DNA from: Polyangium mundeleinium
GTDB lineage: Bacteria > Myxococcota_A > Polyangia > Polyangiales > Polyangiaceae
NCBI RefSeq assembly: GCF_028369105.1
Contig: NZ_JAQNDO010000001.1
Coordinates: 11,316,501-11,380,500, forward strand
DNA length: 64,000 nucleotides
Reading direction: 5' to 3'
A program made the position numbers and the translations under genes. Below the pieces are notes generated by a model. That model saw nothing but the letters and a program-made list of their open reading frames with translations. It was not told the DNA's origin and searched no databases. Below, piece after piece: positions 17,942 to 28,070 of this stretch (position 1 is the stretch's first letter; each line of letters begins with the position of its first letter).

Positions 17942-19477
17942 TCAGAAATCGAGGCTCGCCACGAAGACATCCTGGAAATCGTCGCGGGTGGCGAGCTCCA
18001 CGTGCCGGACCCGCGAGCGGACATCCGCGAGCCTCGCCCGCGCCGCCTCGGAATCTCGTGCGAACACCGTCGCTCCTTCGAGCGAAGCGTTGCCCACCGC
18101 GACGACCGCTGACGGATCCACCTCCGGCAGCATCCCGAGCCGGATCGCCACGTCGTGCCGGAGATGCGTCCCGAACGCGCCTGCCACCGCCACCCGCGCG
18201 AGATCCTTGTCCCGGATGCCCGCCGTCATGCAGAGCAGCTTCGTCGCGGCCCGCAGCGCGCCCTTCGCGAGCTGCAGCTCGCGGATGTCCATCTGCAGGA
18301 GATCCACGCCCCGCGCGAGCGTAATCCGATCCGCGCCCGACGCGATCGCTCCATCCTTCGCCACGATCCCCGCGCGCACGAGCTCGCCCAGCACTTCGAG
18401 CAGCCCCGTCCCGCAGATCCCTTTTGCCTTCACCGTCCCGATCGTCGTCGGGCGGATGGCCCCATCGTCCCGCACCTCGACCCGCACGATCGCGCCAGGC
18501 TCCGCGCGCATCCCGACGGAAATGTTTCCGCCCTCGAACGCTGGCCCCGCGGGCGTCGACGACGCGTAGAGCGAGCCCTCGTGCGCGAGCATGATCTCGG
18601 TGTTCGTCCCGATGTCGATGAGCATGCGCGGAGGCCCCGAACGATCGAGCTCGGTCGCGAGCACCGCCGCGGCCGTATCACCGCCGACGAACGATCCGAG
18701 CAGCGGGAACGTCGTGAGCGTCTCCCCGGACAAACCCAGCTCCGCGGCCGGCCCGGTCCGTTCGTCGAAGAACGGCGGCGTGTACGGCGCTTCGGCCAGG
18801 CTCGTCACGTCCGCGCCCCAAAGCAGCGTCGTCATCGCGCTGTTCGCGGCCACGACCCACCGCCGGATCGCGCCGTCTTCCGGAAAGATCCGCCCTCGCG
18901 CAGCACCTTCGAGGAGCCGCAGCGTCTCGCGCGCGTCCTCCGTCAGCTCCTCGCGCGCCTGCTTTCCTTGCAGCGCGTGCGTCAGCCGCGTCATCACATC
19001 GTGACCACGACGCACCTGCCGGTTCAGTACGCTCGCCTCGCCGAGCACCTCCCCCGTGGCCGGATCGATCGTCCGGAGCTGCACGCTCGTCGACCCAAGA
19101 TCCACCGCGGCATCCACGATCTTCGGCAGCTCCCCGGTCGCGAGCCGCGTCACGCTCGGCGCCGCGCGCAGATCGAACCGGCTCTGCACCTCCACCGTGA
19201 CGGGCGTGCGCGGCCGGATCCGGCACGAAAGCCGGAGGCCCTCGCGGATCATCCCTTCGCTCAGCACCGCGCGGTCCTCCTCGGTCGGCGGCGCGTTCCC
19301 GGCGAGCACGCGGACGATGCATTTTCCGCACGACCCCCGACCGCCGCAGGGCGCGTTGATCGCGATTCCGCGCGAATGCGCGACTTCCAGGAGCGAATGT
19401 CCAGCGTGGAAGCTCACGGTGGTGCGGACGGGGGATCCGTCGCTGGACGGCTCTTCGAAGGTGGCGCGGACGAGCAT
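17942..19477 (-). CDS. RACo-like 2Fe-2S/ASKHA protein (DUF4445 family)
   Basis: 511 residues. The N-terminal ferredoxin-like domain has C44-x5-C50-x2-C53 and C85, the plant-type 2Fe-2S ligand pattern. The rest is the DUF4445 ASKHA domain, with 'DLGSTSVQLR' (about 128) and 'LIDIGTNTEIML' (about 290) as phosphate-binding strands and 'AGAFGTHLRHDVAIRLGMLPEV' near the C-terminus. Characterised relatives reductively reactivate corrinoid proteins at the expense of ATP (established for RACo/RamA-type proteins). No corrinoid protein or methyltransferase gene is nearby, so its client is unknown. It starts 57 bp after carB's start codon region, on the same strand. Confidence 0.82.
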   Translation of the reverse strand: MLVRATFEEPSSDGSPVRTTVSFHAGHSLLEVAHSRGIAINAPCGGRGSCGKCIVRVLAGNAPPTEEDRAVLSEGMIREGLRLSCRIRPRTPVTVEVQSRFDLRAAPSVTRLATGELPKIVDAAVDLGSTSVQLRTIDPATGEVLGEASVLNRQVRRGHDVMTRLTHALQGKQAREELTEDARETLRLLEGAARGRIFPEDGAIRRWVVAANSAMTTLLWGADVTSLAEAPYTPPFFDERTGPAAELGLSGETLTTFPLLGSFVGGDTAAAVLATELDRSGPPRMLIDIGTNTEIMLAHEGSLYASSTPAGPAFEGGNISVGMRAEPGAIVRVEVRDDGAIRPTTIGTVKAKGICGTGLLEVLGELVRAGIVAKDGAIASGADRITLARGVDLLQMDIRELQLAKGALRAATKLLCMTAGIRDKDLARVAVAGAFGTHLRHDVAIRLGMLPEVDPSAVVAVGNASLEGATVFARDSEAARARLADVRSRVRHVELATRDDFQDVFVASLDF

Positions 19478-19514
19478 GGATTGCGGAGGCTAGCTCTTGG
19501 GGACCTTCGCGGCC

Positions 19515-19544
19515 TTGACAACCCCCGCACCCGTCCGCCATAAA
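19515..19544 (+). promoter_or_regulatory. Candidate sigma-70 promoter of rpmI-rplT-pheS
   Basis: TTGACA (19515-19520, perfect -35) and CATAAA (19539-19544) with an 18-bp spacer, about 95 bp before the rpmI ATG. This leaves a leader long enough for regulation. Confidence 0.55.
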
Positions 19545-19580
19545 GCTCGCCCCGCCGCATCTACCTTGGTTTCGAACGGC

Positions 19581-19597
19581 GCTCCGACGGTCGGAGC
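19581..19597 (+). promoter_or_regulatory. Leader hairpin upstream of rpmI
   Basis: 7-bp inverted repeat GCTCCGA (19581-19587) and TCGGAGC (19591-19597) with a 3-nt loop in the mRNA leader. L20 represses its own operon through leader RNA in other bacteria (established), so this is a candidate control element, but no specific L20-site likeness is demonstrated. Confidence 0.3.
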
Positions 19598-19639
19598 GAG
19601 GCCAGGCAGAGCGCACCCTCACGGGAGCGAGAAGGCATC

Positions 19640-19837
19640 ATGCCGAAGATGAAGACGAACCGGGCCGCCGCGAAGCGCTTTCGCGTCACTGGCTCGGGCA
19701 AGATCCGCCGGAGCAAGGGCGGCTTGAATCACTGCATGCAGGAGAAGAGCAAGAAGCGCCTTCGCCGTCTCCGCAAGAACGACACCGTCGACACTGCGAT
19801 GGAGGGGCGTGTGAAGCTCCTTCTCCCCTACCGCTGA
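19640..19837 (+). CDS. rpmI: 50S ribosomal protein L35
   Basis: 65 residues, the normal L35 size, beginning MPKMKTNRAAAKRFRVTGSGKIRR with a GAGAAGG ribosome-binding site. Basic throughout. It is first in the rpmI-rplT-pheS group. The initiation factor gene infC, usually directly upstream, is absent. Confidence 0.97.
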   Translation: MPKMKTNRAAAKRFRVTGSGKIRRSKGGLNHCMQEKSKKRLRRLRKNDTVDTAMEGRVKLLLPYR

Positions 19838-19861
19838 TCCCGAGCAAGAGAGGAGCGCCCA

Positions 19862-20215
19862 ATGCCGAGAGTCAAGCGTGGGTTCAAAGCCCGTCGTCGT
19901 CGTAACCGCGTCCTGAACCTGACCGAGGGGTATTTCCTTGGCAGGAAGAACCGCTACCGCCAAGCCGTCGAGGTCCTGCGCCACGCGTGGGAGTACGGCT
20001 ACGTCAGCCGCAAGCTGAAGAAGCGGGATTTCCGGCGCCTCTGGATCGTCCGCATCAACGCCGGTGCCCGCACGAACGGCACGACGTACTCCCGCCTCAT
20101 GAGCTCGCTCAAGAAGGCGAACGTCACGCTCGATCGGAAGATCCTGTCTGAGCTCGCCATCCACGATCCGGCGTCGTTCGGCGCGGTCGTGAAGCTCGCG
20201 GGCGGAAGCCGCTAG
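19862..20215 (+). CDS. rplT: 50S ribosomal protein L20
   Basis: 117 residues, the normal L20 length, with 'MPRVKRGFKARRRRNRVL' start and 'RDFRRLWIVRINAGAR' core. L20 is an early 23S rRNA-binding assembly protein and often a translational repressor of its own operon. An AGAGGAG ribosome-binding site lies 24 bp after rpmI. Confidence 0.98.
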   Translation: MPRVKRGFKARRRRNRVLNLTEGYFLGRKNRYRQAVEVLRHAWEYGYVSRKLKKRDFRRLWIVRINAGARTNGTTYSRLMSSLKKANVTLDRKILSELAIHDPASFGAVVKLAGGSR

Positions 20216-20231
20216 GCAGGGAGGACGGGGC

Positions 20232-21292
<1,061 letters not shown>

Positions 21293-21302
<10 letters not shown>

Positions 21303-23020
21303 GCCGCGAGCGTCGTGGCCGAGACGGCCGCCGCTCCCTCGAACGAGACCACGTCATCCGCGATCGCGAGCGGCCCCGGCCGATGCGTCACGATCAGGAT
21401 CGTCCGTGCGCCTCGCTGCGCCGCGAGCGCCGCGAGCACGCGCGCCTCGGCCTCGGCATCGAGCCCAGACGTCGGCTCGTCGAGCAAGAGCACCGGCTGA
21501 TGGCTCGCGACCGCGCGCGCGATCGCCACGAGCTGCCGCTCCCCGCCCGAGAGTTCATGCCCCCCGGCCGCGATCCTCGCCCCGCCTCGCGCCTCGGCGA
21601 GCCCGAGCCCTCCGACCTCGTTAAGCGCGCGCCGGATCTCCGCAGCGGGCGCATCCTTCGCGCCGAGCCCCACGTTCTCCTCGATCGTCCCTGACACGAT
21701 CGCCGCCTCTTGCGGCACCCACGCGAACGGCCGTTCGTCTGGACCGACCCCTGCGCGCGTCAGCTCCTCCCCGTCGTACCGAAGCGCCCCTTCCGTCGCG
21801 GGCACGAGCCCGAGCAGCCCCCGGAGCAGCGTCGTTTTCCCACTCCCGGTCGGGCCTACGATCGCCACGATCCGCCCTGGCTCGGCCGTGAACTGCACAG
21901 CCCGCCCGTTCACGCCGCCCACGTCGAAACGCAGCCCTTCGACCGACAGCCGCGCCAGCGGGAACCGACTGCGCGCCCCTTGCACACTCGCCGCCTCGAC
22001 CGCTTCGAGCGCGGCCTCAGCGCCTCCGACCTGCACGCTTGCTTCGAGCGACCCGAGCGACGCCGCGCCTCGCTCGATCGCCGTCCGCGCGTCCCCGAGA
22101 TCCCGCAACGGCCGATACGTCAGAAAAAACACCGCTGCGAATGCAACGAGCGACCCATCGCCGAGGGACGGCTGCGACCGCTCGATCCACACGCAGACGC
22201 CAAGCAAAGCGGCTGCGGCGAGCACCTCGTTCGCCCCCGAGATCGCGCCTCGCGTTGCTTCGGCCCGCGCGGCGGACCGACCGGCCTCGTCCCCTGCCCT
22301 TCCCAGCGCTGCATGCACGCGCCGGGCGGCTCCATACGTTCGCCATAGATCCAGATGCCGTACCAGCTCGTCTACAGCGGAATGCAGGCCCTCTGCGAGG
22401 CGCGCCGACCGCGCGTGATGCCCCCGAACGAACCGCCGCGCGAAGGCCAGGATCAGCGCGAACGGCGCGAGCAGCAGGAGTGCGGCGATCGCGAGGCGCG
22501 AGGACAGGCAGAGAAGCGCCACAGCAAGCGGAACGAGGTGTGCAATCGCACGAGCGGCCGCGAGCACACCTTCATCGACGCCACGCTCGACGTCGCGAAT
22601 ACGCACGGTGATCGCAGCGAGGGAGGCGGCGGCCGCGCTCGGCGGTTGCCCTTGAAGCACGATCGCGGCGGTGATCGTACGCCGAATTGCGTTCCCGACC
22701 TGAAAGACAGCACGCTTCTGGCCGTAGATGGAGAAGGTGCTCGCTGCAGTCTTTACAAGGGACGCCCCGAGACCGATAGAAGCCAGAAAAATCGGATGAT
22801 GCAGGGCGTCGCGGGGGTCGACAAGGGCGCTGAAGGAAGCAAGTTGCCTACCCATCAGCGCCTGTCCGAGAAGGCCAGCGCACGAAGCCAAGATTCCATG
22901 GGCTATCGCCTGCACCAGGGTAGCCCCAGAAAACATCCAACAGTTTCGCCGATCGCGGCGGAGCTCGTGAACGACACGCACGACGAATGCCCGACTGGAC
23001 GTGTTCTCAGTCGGCATCAT
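21293..23020 (-). CDS. ABC exporter, fused membrane and ATPase domains
   Basis: 575 residues. Several hydrophobic helices in about 28-320 form a type I ABC exporter membrane domain. The ATPase follows with Walker [10 protein letters not shown] (about 388), signature LSGGE (about 490), Walker [11 protein letters not shown] (about 512) and a switch His in THRPG. Two Met codons begin the frame (23020 and 23017). One half-transporter is encoded, so a homodimer or an unlinked partner is required; substrate is unknown. Its 3' end overlaps pheS by 10 bp on the opposite strand. Confidence 0.85.
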
Positions 23021-23496
23021 CGACTACAACGGAGCGCGCAAGCATGGGAGCACACCGCCATCGAGGCAGTCCATCGCCCACCGCCTCGCATGACGGGGAG
23101 CCGGCCTCCCTGCATGCCTCGTCGGAGGATGCTCCTAGCATGCCGGCCGGCGGAAGGCCCGGCCCGGGACCGGGAAATTCGGGAACATACACCGATGACG
23201 GCATGAAATTTGCAGAATTCATCGAGAAGACGAGCGATCCAGTCTCCAGCATTGCATCCGTGAACGGCGGCCCGAGCCAGCCGATTTCTTCTCGGAGAGG
23301 ATCCACCGGAATCAAACCGCACAATCCCCCGTTCAGCCCCCTATCGGGCAGCGGGAACAAGGGCCCAGCCATGGCGAGCTTCGAAACCCCGACGAGCCCG
23401 GACCGATCCCTCCTTGACCCGGCCGAGAGCTTCCACTCTCGAAAGGGTGATTCCGAAGAAGTGAACGAAAAACCCTCCACCGCAACGAAGAGCAAG
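23021..23496. promoter_or_regulatory. Divergent intergenic region between the ABC exporter and the sigma factor
   Basis: Although an open frame continues from the sigma gene back to 22987, this 476-bp stretch has lower GC and no protein-like composition (for example the segment after ATG 23203), so I treat it as non-coding or leader. It should hold both promoters. A GAGAG/CTCTC inverted repeat at about 23425-23440 is the only structure I notice. Confidence 0.4.
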
Positions 23497-25224
23497 ATGA
23501 GCACGTCGACCGCCCGCCGCCCCGATGCCAACCGCCCCTCCACCAAGGCCGCGATGACGGGCTCCACGACGCGCACCGCCTCGGCCCCCAAGCCCGCCCG
23601 CGGGAGCGCGCCCGGTCGCCGCGGTGCCGCCGTCGCGAATGCACGCCCGGTTCGTCGCAGCGGAACGATCGAGCGCCGGCCGAAGGGCCAGGAGCCCGAG
23701 CAAACGCAGGCGCCGGTCGACGACGAGGCGCACCTCGACGACGCGCGCAGCAAGACGCCCGCCGCGCCGCTCGCCAAGGAGCCGCTCGCCGCGTCGGACA
23801 TCGACATCGGCATGCTGGATGACGAAGGCGCGGCCGCGGAAGAGGCCGCCGCCATCCGCCCGCGGCCCGAGATGCACGATCCGGAGCCGACGACGGCCGA
23901 GTTCATCGACCTCGAGTTTACGCCGCTCAGCCGGCCGGATTCTCCCCGGACCAACGCGGACCGCGAGCTCAAGGACATCGAGGAGGGCGGCGGTGACTCC
24001 ATGCTCGCGCGGTATTTCCGCGACATGGCGCTGCACCCGGTCATGGGCCCCGAGGAGGAGCTCGAGACCGCGCGTGCCGTCGAGCGCACGGAGATCGATC
24101 ACTGGGTCGCGCTGCTCTCGTACCTGCCCGCGGCCGAGTTCGTGCTCGACGCGCTCGCCGAGGACGTGGCGAAGGCAGGTGAGGACGAGGTGAAGGCGCC
24201 GCAGATCGAAGAGCTGCAGAAGCTCGTGAAGATCGCGAAGAAGCAGAAGTACAAGCTCGCGCCCGAGCACGAGAAGGCTTGGAGCCAGCTCACGAACGAG
24301 CTCGCGACCGTGATCCGCCTGCCGGATTCCGACCGCCTCTGGATGTCGCGCGCCAGCAGCATCGCGCGGGATCTCGTGCGCGAGCCGGACTTCGAGGAGG
24401 ACACGATCGCCGACACGGAGGAAGGCGCGCCGATCCGGCCGCCGCGCCCGACGCTGCCGATGTCGCCGTCGTACAAGCGCTACCTCGATCGGGTCGAGAA
24501 GACGTTCCAGGCCCAGCACGACGCGAAGAACCGGTTCGTCAAGGCGAACCTCCGTCTCGTCGTGTCGATCGCGCGCCGCTACAACCGCGGCCGGTTGCCG
24601 CTGATCGACCTCATCCAGGAGGGCAACATCGGCCTCATGAAGGCGGTCGAGCGCTTCGACCACAACCGCGGCTACCGCTTCTCGACGTACGCGTCGTGGT
24701 GGATCCGGCACGCGATCAGCCGCGCCCTCGCCGACAAGGGCCGCGCGGTTCGCATCCCGGTGCACATGCTCGACACGTACAACCGCGTCGCCCGCGCGAC
24801 CCAGGCGATCATCGCGCGCACGGGCCACGAGCCGACGATCGAGGAGCTCGAAAAGGAGACCGGCGTCCCGCGCGAGAAGCTCGACAAGGTGAAGGACTTC
24901 TACGCCGAGACGCCGTTCTCCCTCGATCGCCCGGTCGGCGACGAGGACGGGCGCAAGTTCATCGACTTCCTCCAGGAGGAGAACGCGCTCTCGCCGTTCG
25001 ATCACCTGGCGAACCGCAAGTGGAGCGACGAGGTCCGGCGGCTGCTCACCACGCTGACGCCGATCGAGTCGCGCATCATCCGCTGGCGTTTCGGCCTCGA
25101 CGACGAGGACGAGCTCACGCTCAAGGAGATCGGTGACAAGTACAACCTGTCGCGCGAGCGCATCCGCCAGCTCCAGGAGCAGGCGCTCGTGAAGATCCGC
25201 AAGCAGATGCGCGACTACTACTGA
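23497..25224 (+). CDS. RNA polymerase sigma factor, RpoD family (probably group 2)
   Basis: 575 residues from ATG at 23497; a GTG at 23461 is the main alternative. The first ~150 residues are low-complexity (Ala/Arg/Pro, then acidic). Region 1.2 is seen at '[20 protein letters not shown]', region 2 at '[38 protein letters not shown]' with the -10 reading helix '[19 protein letters not shown]', then region 3 and region 4 ending in '[16 protein letters not shown]'. The [10 protein letters not shown] variant differs from the usual primary-sigma wording (QAITRAIAD), which favours a group 2, stationary or developmental sigma. It could still be the housekeeping factor of this organism. Confidence 0.88.
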   Translation: MSTSTARRPDANRPSTKAAMTGSTTRTASAPKPARGSAPGRRGAAVANARPVRRSGTIERRPKGQEPEQTQAPVDDEAHLDDARSKTPAAPLAKEPLAASDIDIGMLDDEGAAAEEAAAIRPRPEMHDPEPTTAEFIDLEFTPLSRPDSPRTNADRELKDIEEGGGDSMLARYFRDMALHPVMGPEEELETARAVERTEIDHWVALLSYLPAAEFVLDALAEDVAKAGEDEVKAPQIEELQKLVKIAKKQKYKLAPEHEKAWSQLTNELATVIRLPDSDRLWMSRASSIARDLVREPDFEEDTIADTEEGAPIRPPRPTLPMSPSYKRYLDRVEKTFQAQHDAKNRFVKANLRLVVSIARRYNRGRLPLIDLIQEGNIGLMKAVERFDHNRGYRFSTYASWWIRHAISRALADKGRAVRIPVHMLDTYNRVARATQAIIARTGHEPTIEELEKETGVPREKLDKVKDFYAETPFSLDRPVGDEDGRKFIDFLQEENALSPFDHLANRKWSDEVRRLLTTLTPIESRIIRWRFGLDDEDELTLKEIGDKYNLSRERIRQLQEQALVKIRKQMRDYY

Positions 25225-25260
25225 GGTTCGGCGGGGCAACCCCCCGCACAACCCGCCTCA

Positions 25261-25299
25261 CCAAAGGCCACGTGGAAAAACCCTCCACGTGGCCTTTGG
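25261..25299. terminator. Long perfect hairpin between the sigma gene and dacB
   Basis: 15-bp perfect inverted repeat CCAAAGGCCACGTGG (25261-25275) and CCACGTGGCCTTTGG (25285-25299) with a 9-nt loop, between convergent genes. Probably a bidirectional terminator; a short CTTT follows. Confidence 0.75.
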
Positions 25300-25375
25300 C
25301 TTTCGAGGGGGTATGACATTCGTGTCATCACGCACGGGCACGGCGTGCGCGATCTGAGCAAGCGATGCTCTCGAG

Positions 25376-26899
25376 CTACCGGTCCTTCCAGAGGGCACGT
25401 GCAGCCGCCTCGACGACCTTGTCGATCCCGCCGCGCGCCTGGCCGACCTTGCCGGGAATGCCGTTCACGTAGATGGAGAACGCGAGCGGCGCGCGGCCCG
25501 GAGGGCCGAGCACGTAGCCGGAGAGTGATGCGACGGCGTTCAAGGTGCCGGTCTTGGCGCGGACGATGCCGCGATCCCCGAGGTTCTTGAAGCGCCCGCG
25601 GAGCGTGCCGTCGGCGCCGCCAACCGCGAGGTGCGCGAGGAACTCGGGGCCCATGGTCACGTCGCGATACGCGGCGCGGAGGAGCGCGGTGGTGCCGAGC
25701 GGCGTGATGCGGTTCGCGTCGAAGAGTCCCGAGCCGTTTTTCACGACCATCCCCTCCTCGAACGCGCCGATCTCCTTGAGGTATGCGGTGATGACCTCGG
25801 CGGCGCCCTCGGCCGTGCCCGGGCGCGCCTTCTTCTCGGCGCCGACGGCCTTGAAGATCATCTCGGCATAGAAGTTGTCGCTGTCCTTCCCAAGCAGCGC
25901 GAGCAGCTCGCCGAGCGGGCGCGATCGATGCGACGCGAGCAGGCGCTTTTCCTTGGCACCGCCGAGCTTCACGGCGCCCTCGACCTCGATGCCCGCCGAC
26001 GCGAGGACCGCGCGCAGCGCATGGCCCGGCACGAGGCGCGGATCGTCGAGGCGCCGCCGAACGCGCACGACGCGCGAGTTCTCGGGTAGATGGCCGCCTA
26101 CGCGCGCGACGAGGCGATCTCCCTTCGGCGAGAGCTCGAGCGTGATCTTCTCCGGATCCCCCTTCTTCGTCGTCCGCACCGTCCCCACGACGTCCACGAA
26201 GCCGATCGGATCGACGCGCACCTGCGCGTCCTTGCCTTTCTCCGCTGCGCGCACCGAGAGCGTCACCGTGTTCTCGTCGAGCGCGACTGCGGAGACCGGC
26301 GCGCGGAACGGCGCCCATTCATTCGGCTGCTCCTCGAACGCCGGCGGCACGAAACGATCGTCGAAGTAACTCTGGTCGACGACGATCGCGCCCACGCGTC
26401 GCACGCCCGCGGTCACGAGCTCGCGCACCATGGGCCAGAGCGCCCCGCCGTCGAGCGAAGGATCCCCCTGCCCGCGCAGAACGAGCTCCGGGACGCGATC
26501 GCCGTCGAGCTTGCCGTAGAGGCCCGTCACGAAGCGATGCCCCGGCCCGAGCAGGCGCAGCGCCGCGGCGGCCGTCACGAGCTTCGCGTTCGAGGCGGGG
26601 TTGAAGGCAACATGCCCGTCACGCGCGGCGACCGTCTCCCCTGTCCCCACGTCGGCGAAGGCGACGCCGACGGTCCCGCCCCAGCCCTTTACGTCCGCCG
26701 CGAGCTTCTCCATCGCTTGCAGCATCGGCCCTGCCTCGATCGACGCGCGGGGGCGCGCCGCTGCTTCGGCGCTCGGGCGCTCTGCCGGTGCCGACGCCGG
26801 GCTCGCGGCGGGGGTCGGGACCTCCGAGCGCGCCGAGGCGGTGAGGGCGAGGAGCGCGAGGCCGGCGAGCGTGGGGCGAAGACGGCTGCCTTGGTGCAT
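25376..26899 (-). CDS. dacB: D-alanyl-D-alanine carboxypeptidase/endopeptidase, PBP4 type
   Basis: 507 residues with a signal peptide (about 1-25) and an Ala/Pro linker. Serine penicillin-binding motifs are present: SNAK (about 104, nucleophile Ser), SDN (about 345) and KTGT (about 455), in S13 family order, with the large insertion between the first two motifs typical of PBP4/DacB. It trims or cleaves peptidoglycan stem peptides in the periplasm. Confidence 0.93.
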   Translation of the reverse strand: MHQGSRLRPTLAGLALLALTASARSEVPTPAASPASAPAERPSAEAAARPRASIEAGPMLQAMEKLAADVKGWGGTVGVAFADVGTGETVAARDGHVAFNPASNAKLVTAAAALRLLGPGHRFVTGLYGKLDGDRVPELVLRGQGDPSLDGGALWPMVRELVTAGVRRVGAIVVDQSYFDDRFVPPAFEEQPNEWAPFRAPVSAVALDENTVTLSVRAAEKGKDAQVRVDPIGFVDVVGTVRTTKKGDPEKITLELSPKGDRLVARVGGHLPENSRVVRVRRRLDDPRLVPGHALRAVLASAGIEVEGAVKLGGAKEKRLLASHRSRPLGELLALLGKDSDNFYAEMIFKAVGAEKKARPGTAEGAAEVITAYLKEIGAFEEGMVVKNGSGLFDANRITPLGTTALLRAAYRDVTMGPEFLAHLAVGGADGTLRGRFKNLGDRGIVRAKTGTLNAVASLSGYVLGPPGRAPLAFSIYVNGIPGKVGQARGGIDKVVEAAARALWKDR

Positions 26900-27033
26900 G
26901 GGAGCTTCCTACAACGTCCGGGTCGGGCGCGCGCATCCGACGAGGGCAGACGAGGGCTTTCATTGTGCGGACAGCACGAGACCTTGCTAGGGTCGAGTCA
27001 AACTCGCTCCTCTCTTTGGGACCGGAGAAGACC

Positions 27034-27567
27034 GTGGCTCTTCACACCTCGACCTCGCACCTCACCTTGGGGCTCTCGATCTCCATCCTGCTCGTGGCCT
27101 GTGGTGGCGCTCAGCCGAAGCAAGCCGGCGACGACTCCACCTGGGAGAAACCGCCGACGAAGTCCACCGACGAGAGCAGCGCGAAAAGCGAAACGCCGTC
27201 CGGCGACACCGCCGAGGACACGAAGTGGACCGGCGCGTCCGAGCCGGCGAAGCTCAACGAGGACCAGATCAAGCAGATGGAAATCGCGCTGAAGCGTGGC
27301 CAGTCGAAGGCCACGAACTGCGCGACCGTCGTCGAGAACGGCCCGACGGGCGAGGGCCCGGTGTCGGTCACGTTCGACGGCAAGATCGGCAAGATCACCG
27401 ATGTCGAGGTCGGCGCGCCGTTCGCGGGGACGCCGGTCGAGCAGTGCATCAAGCGCTCGTTCATCGGCGAGTATTGCTTGCCGTTCGAGGGTGATCCGAA
27501 GGTCGTGAAGTACACGGTGAACCTGCCCGCGAAGCCCGCCCCGGCGACGCCGCCGAAGAAGAAGTGA
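27034..27567 (+). CDS. Lipoprotein with AgmX/TonB-like C-terminal domain
   Basis: 177 residues from GTG at 27034, chosen because GGAGAAG (27024-27030) precedes it and the signal peptide then ends in a proper lipobox (LLVACGG). A charged low-complexity linker (about 30-75) leads to a domain reading 'GPVSVTFDGKIGKITDVEVG', then 'EQCIKRSF', which resembles the C-terminal domain shared by AgmX/PglI and TonB-family energy-transduction proteins (inference). Two cysteines in it (about 107 and 138) could form a disulfide. It overlaps the next gene by 4 bp (GTGA). Confidence 0.72.
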   Translation: MALHTSTSHLTLGLSISILLVACGGAQPKQAGDDSTWEKPPTKSTDESSAKSETPSGDTAEDTKWTGASEPAKLNEDQIKQMEIALKRGQSKATNCATVVENGPTGEGPVSVTFDGKIGKITDVEVGAPFAGTPVEQCIKRSFIGEYCLPFEGDPKVVKYTVNLPAKPAPATPPKKK

Positions 27568-28070
27568 CGCGCGGAATGAAGCACGCCTCGATCCTCGTCA
27601 CGCTCGCGCTCTTGCTCGGCTCTTCGCAGAGCTTCGCCGAGGAGACGGAAGAAGCCCCGGCGCCGCGGTATCCGCCGTCGTCGGTGCGGCCGAAGCTCAT
27701 CGGCGGCGGGCTCGCGCTCACGGCGATCGCCTACGGCGTCGGCTTCGTGGCCGCGACGAGCTGGCCCGACGCGCCGGGCGCGGAGTCGTTGAAGATCCCG
27801 ATCGTCGGGCCGTGGATGGCGATCGCCGAGAACAAGTGCGGGGATCCCACGTCGACCGATTGCTCCGGGTCGATCTGGCTGCGCGGGCTTCTGACGGGGC
27901 TCGGAGGGCTCGCGCAGATCGGCGGGCTCGCGCTCGTCGCCGAGGGGATCATCATGAAGACCGAGGCGGTCGCGCCGAAGCCCGCGGAGGCGGAGCAGAG
28001 CGCGTTCATCATGCCGGTGCCGATCGTGGCGCCGAACATGACCGGGCTCGGGCTCGTCGGCCGGTTCTAG
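27564..28070 (+). CDS. Hypothetical membrane protein, coupled to the preceding lipoprotein
   Basis: 168 residues from GTG at 27564 (overlapping the upstream TGA), or 164 from ATG at 27576. A signal peptide is followed by two hydrophobic segments (about 45-65 and 108-132) separated by a loop with two cysteines (about 92 and 100). No family recognised. Overlap with the upstream lipoprotein gene suggests a two-gene unit. The 3' end overlaps the convergent FAH-fold gene by 4 bp. Confidence 0.68.
   Translation: MTRGMKHASILVTLALLLGSSQSFAEETEEAPAPRYPPSSVRPKLIGGGLALTAIAYGVGFVAATSWPDAPGAESLKIPIVGPWMAIAENKCGDPTSTDCSGSIWLRGLLTGLGGLAQIGGLALVAEGIIMKTEAVAPKPAEAEQSAFIMPVPIVAPNMTGLGLVGRF

Noticed and set aside
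22987-23460. N-terminal extension of the sigma factor by up to 158 residues
   Set aside because: Composition is unlike the rest of the gene, no ribosome-binding site at 22987, and it would overlap the start of the divergent ABC gene.
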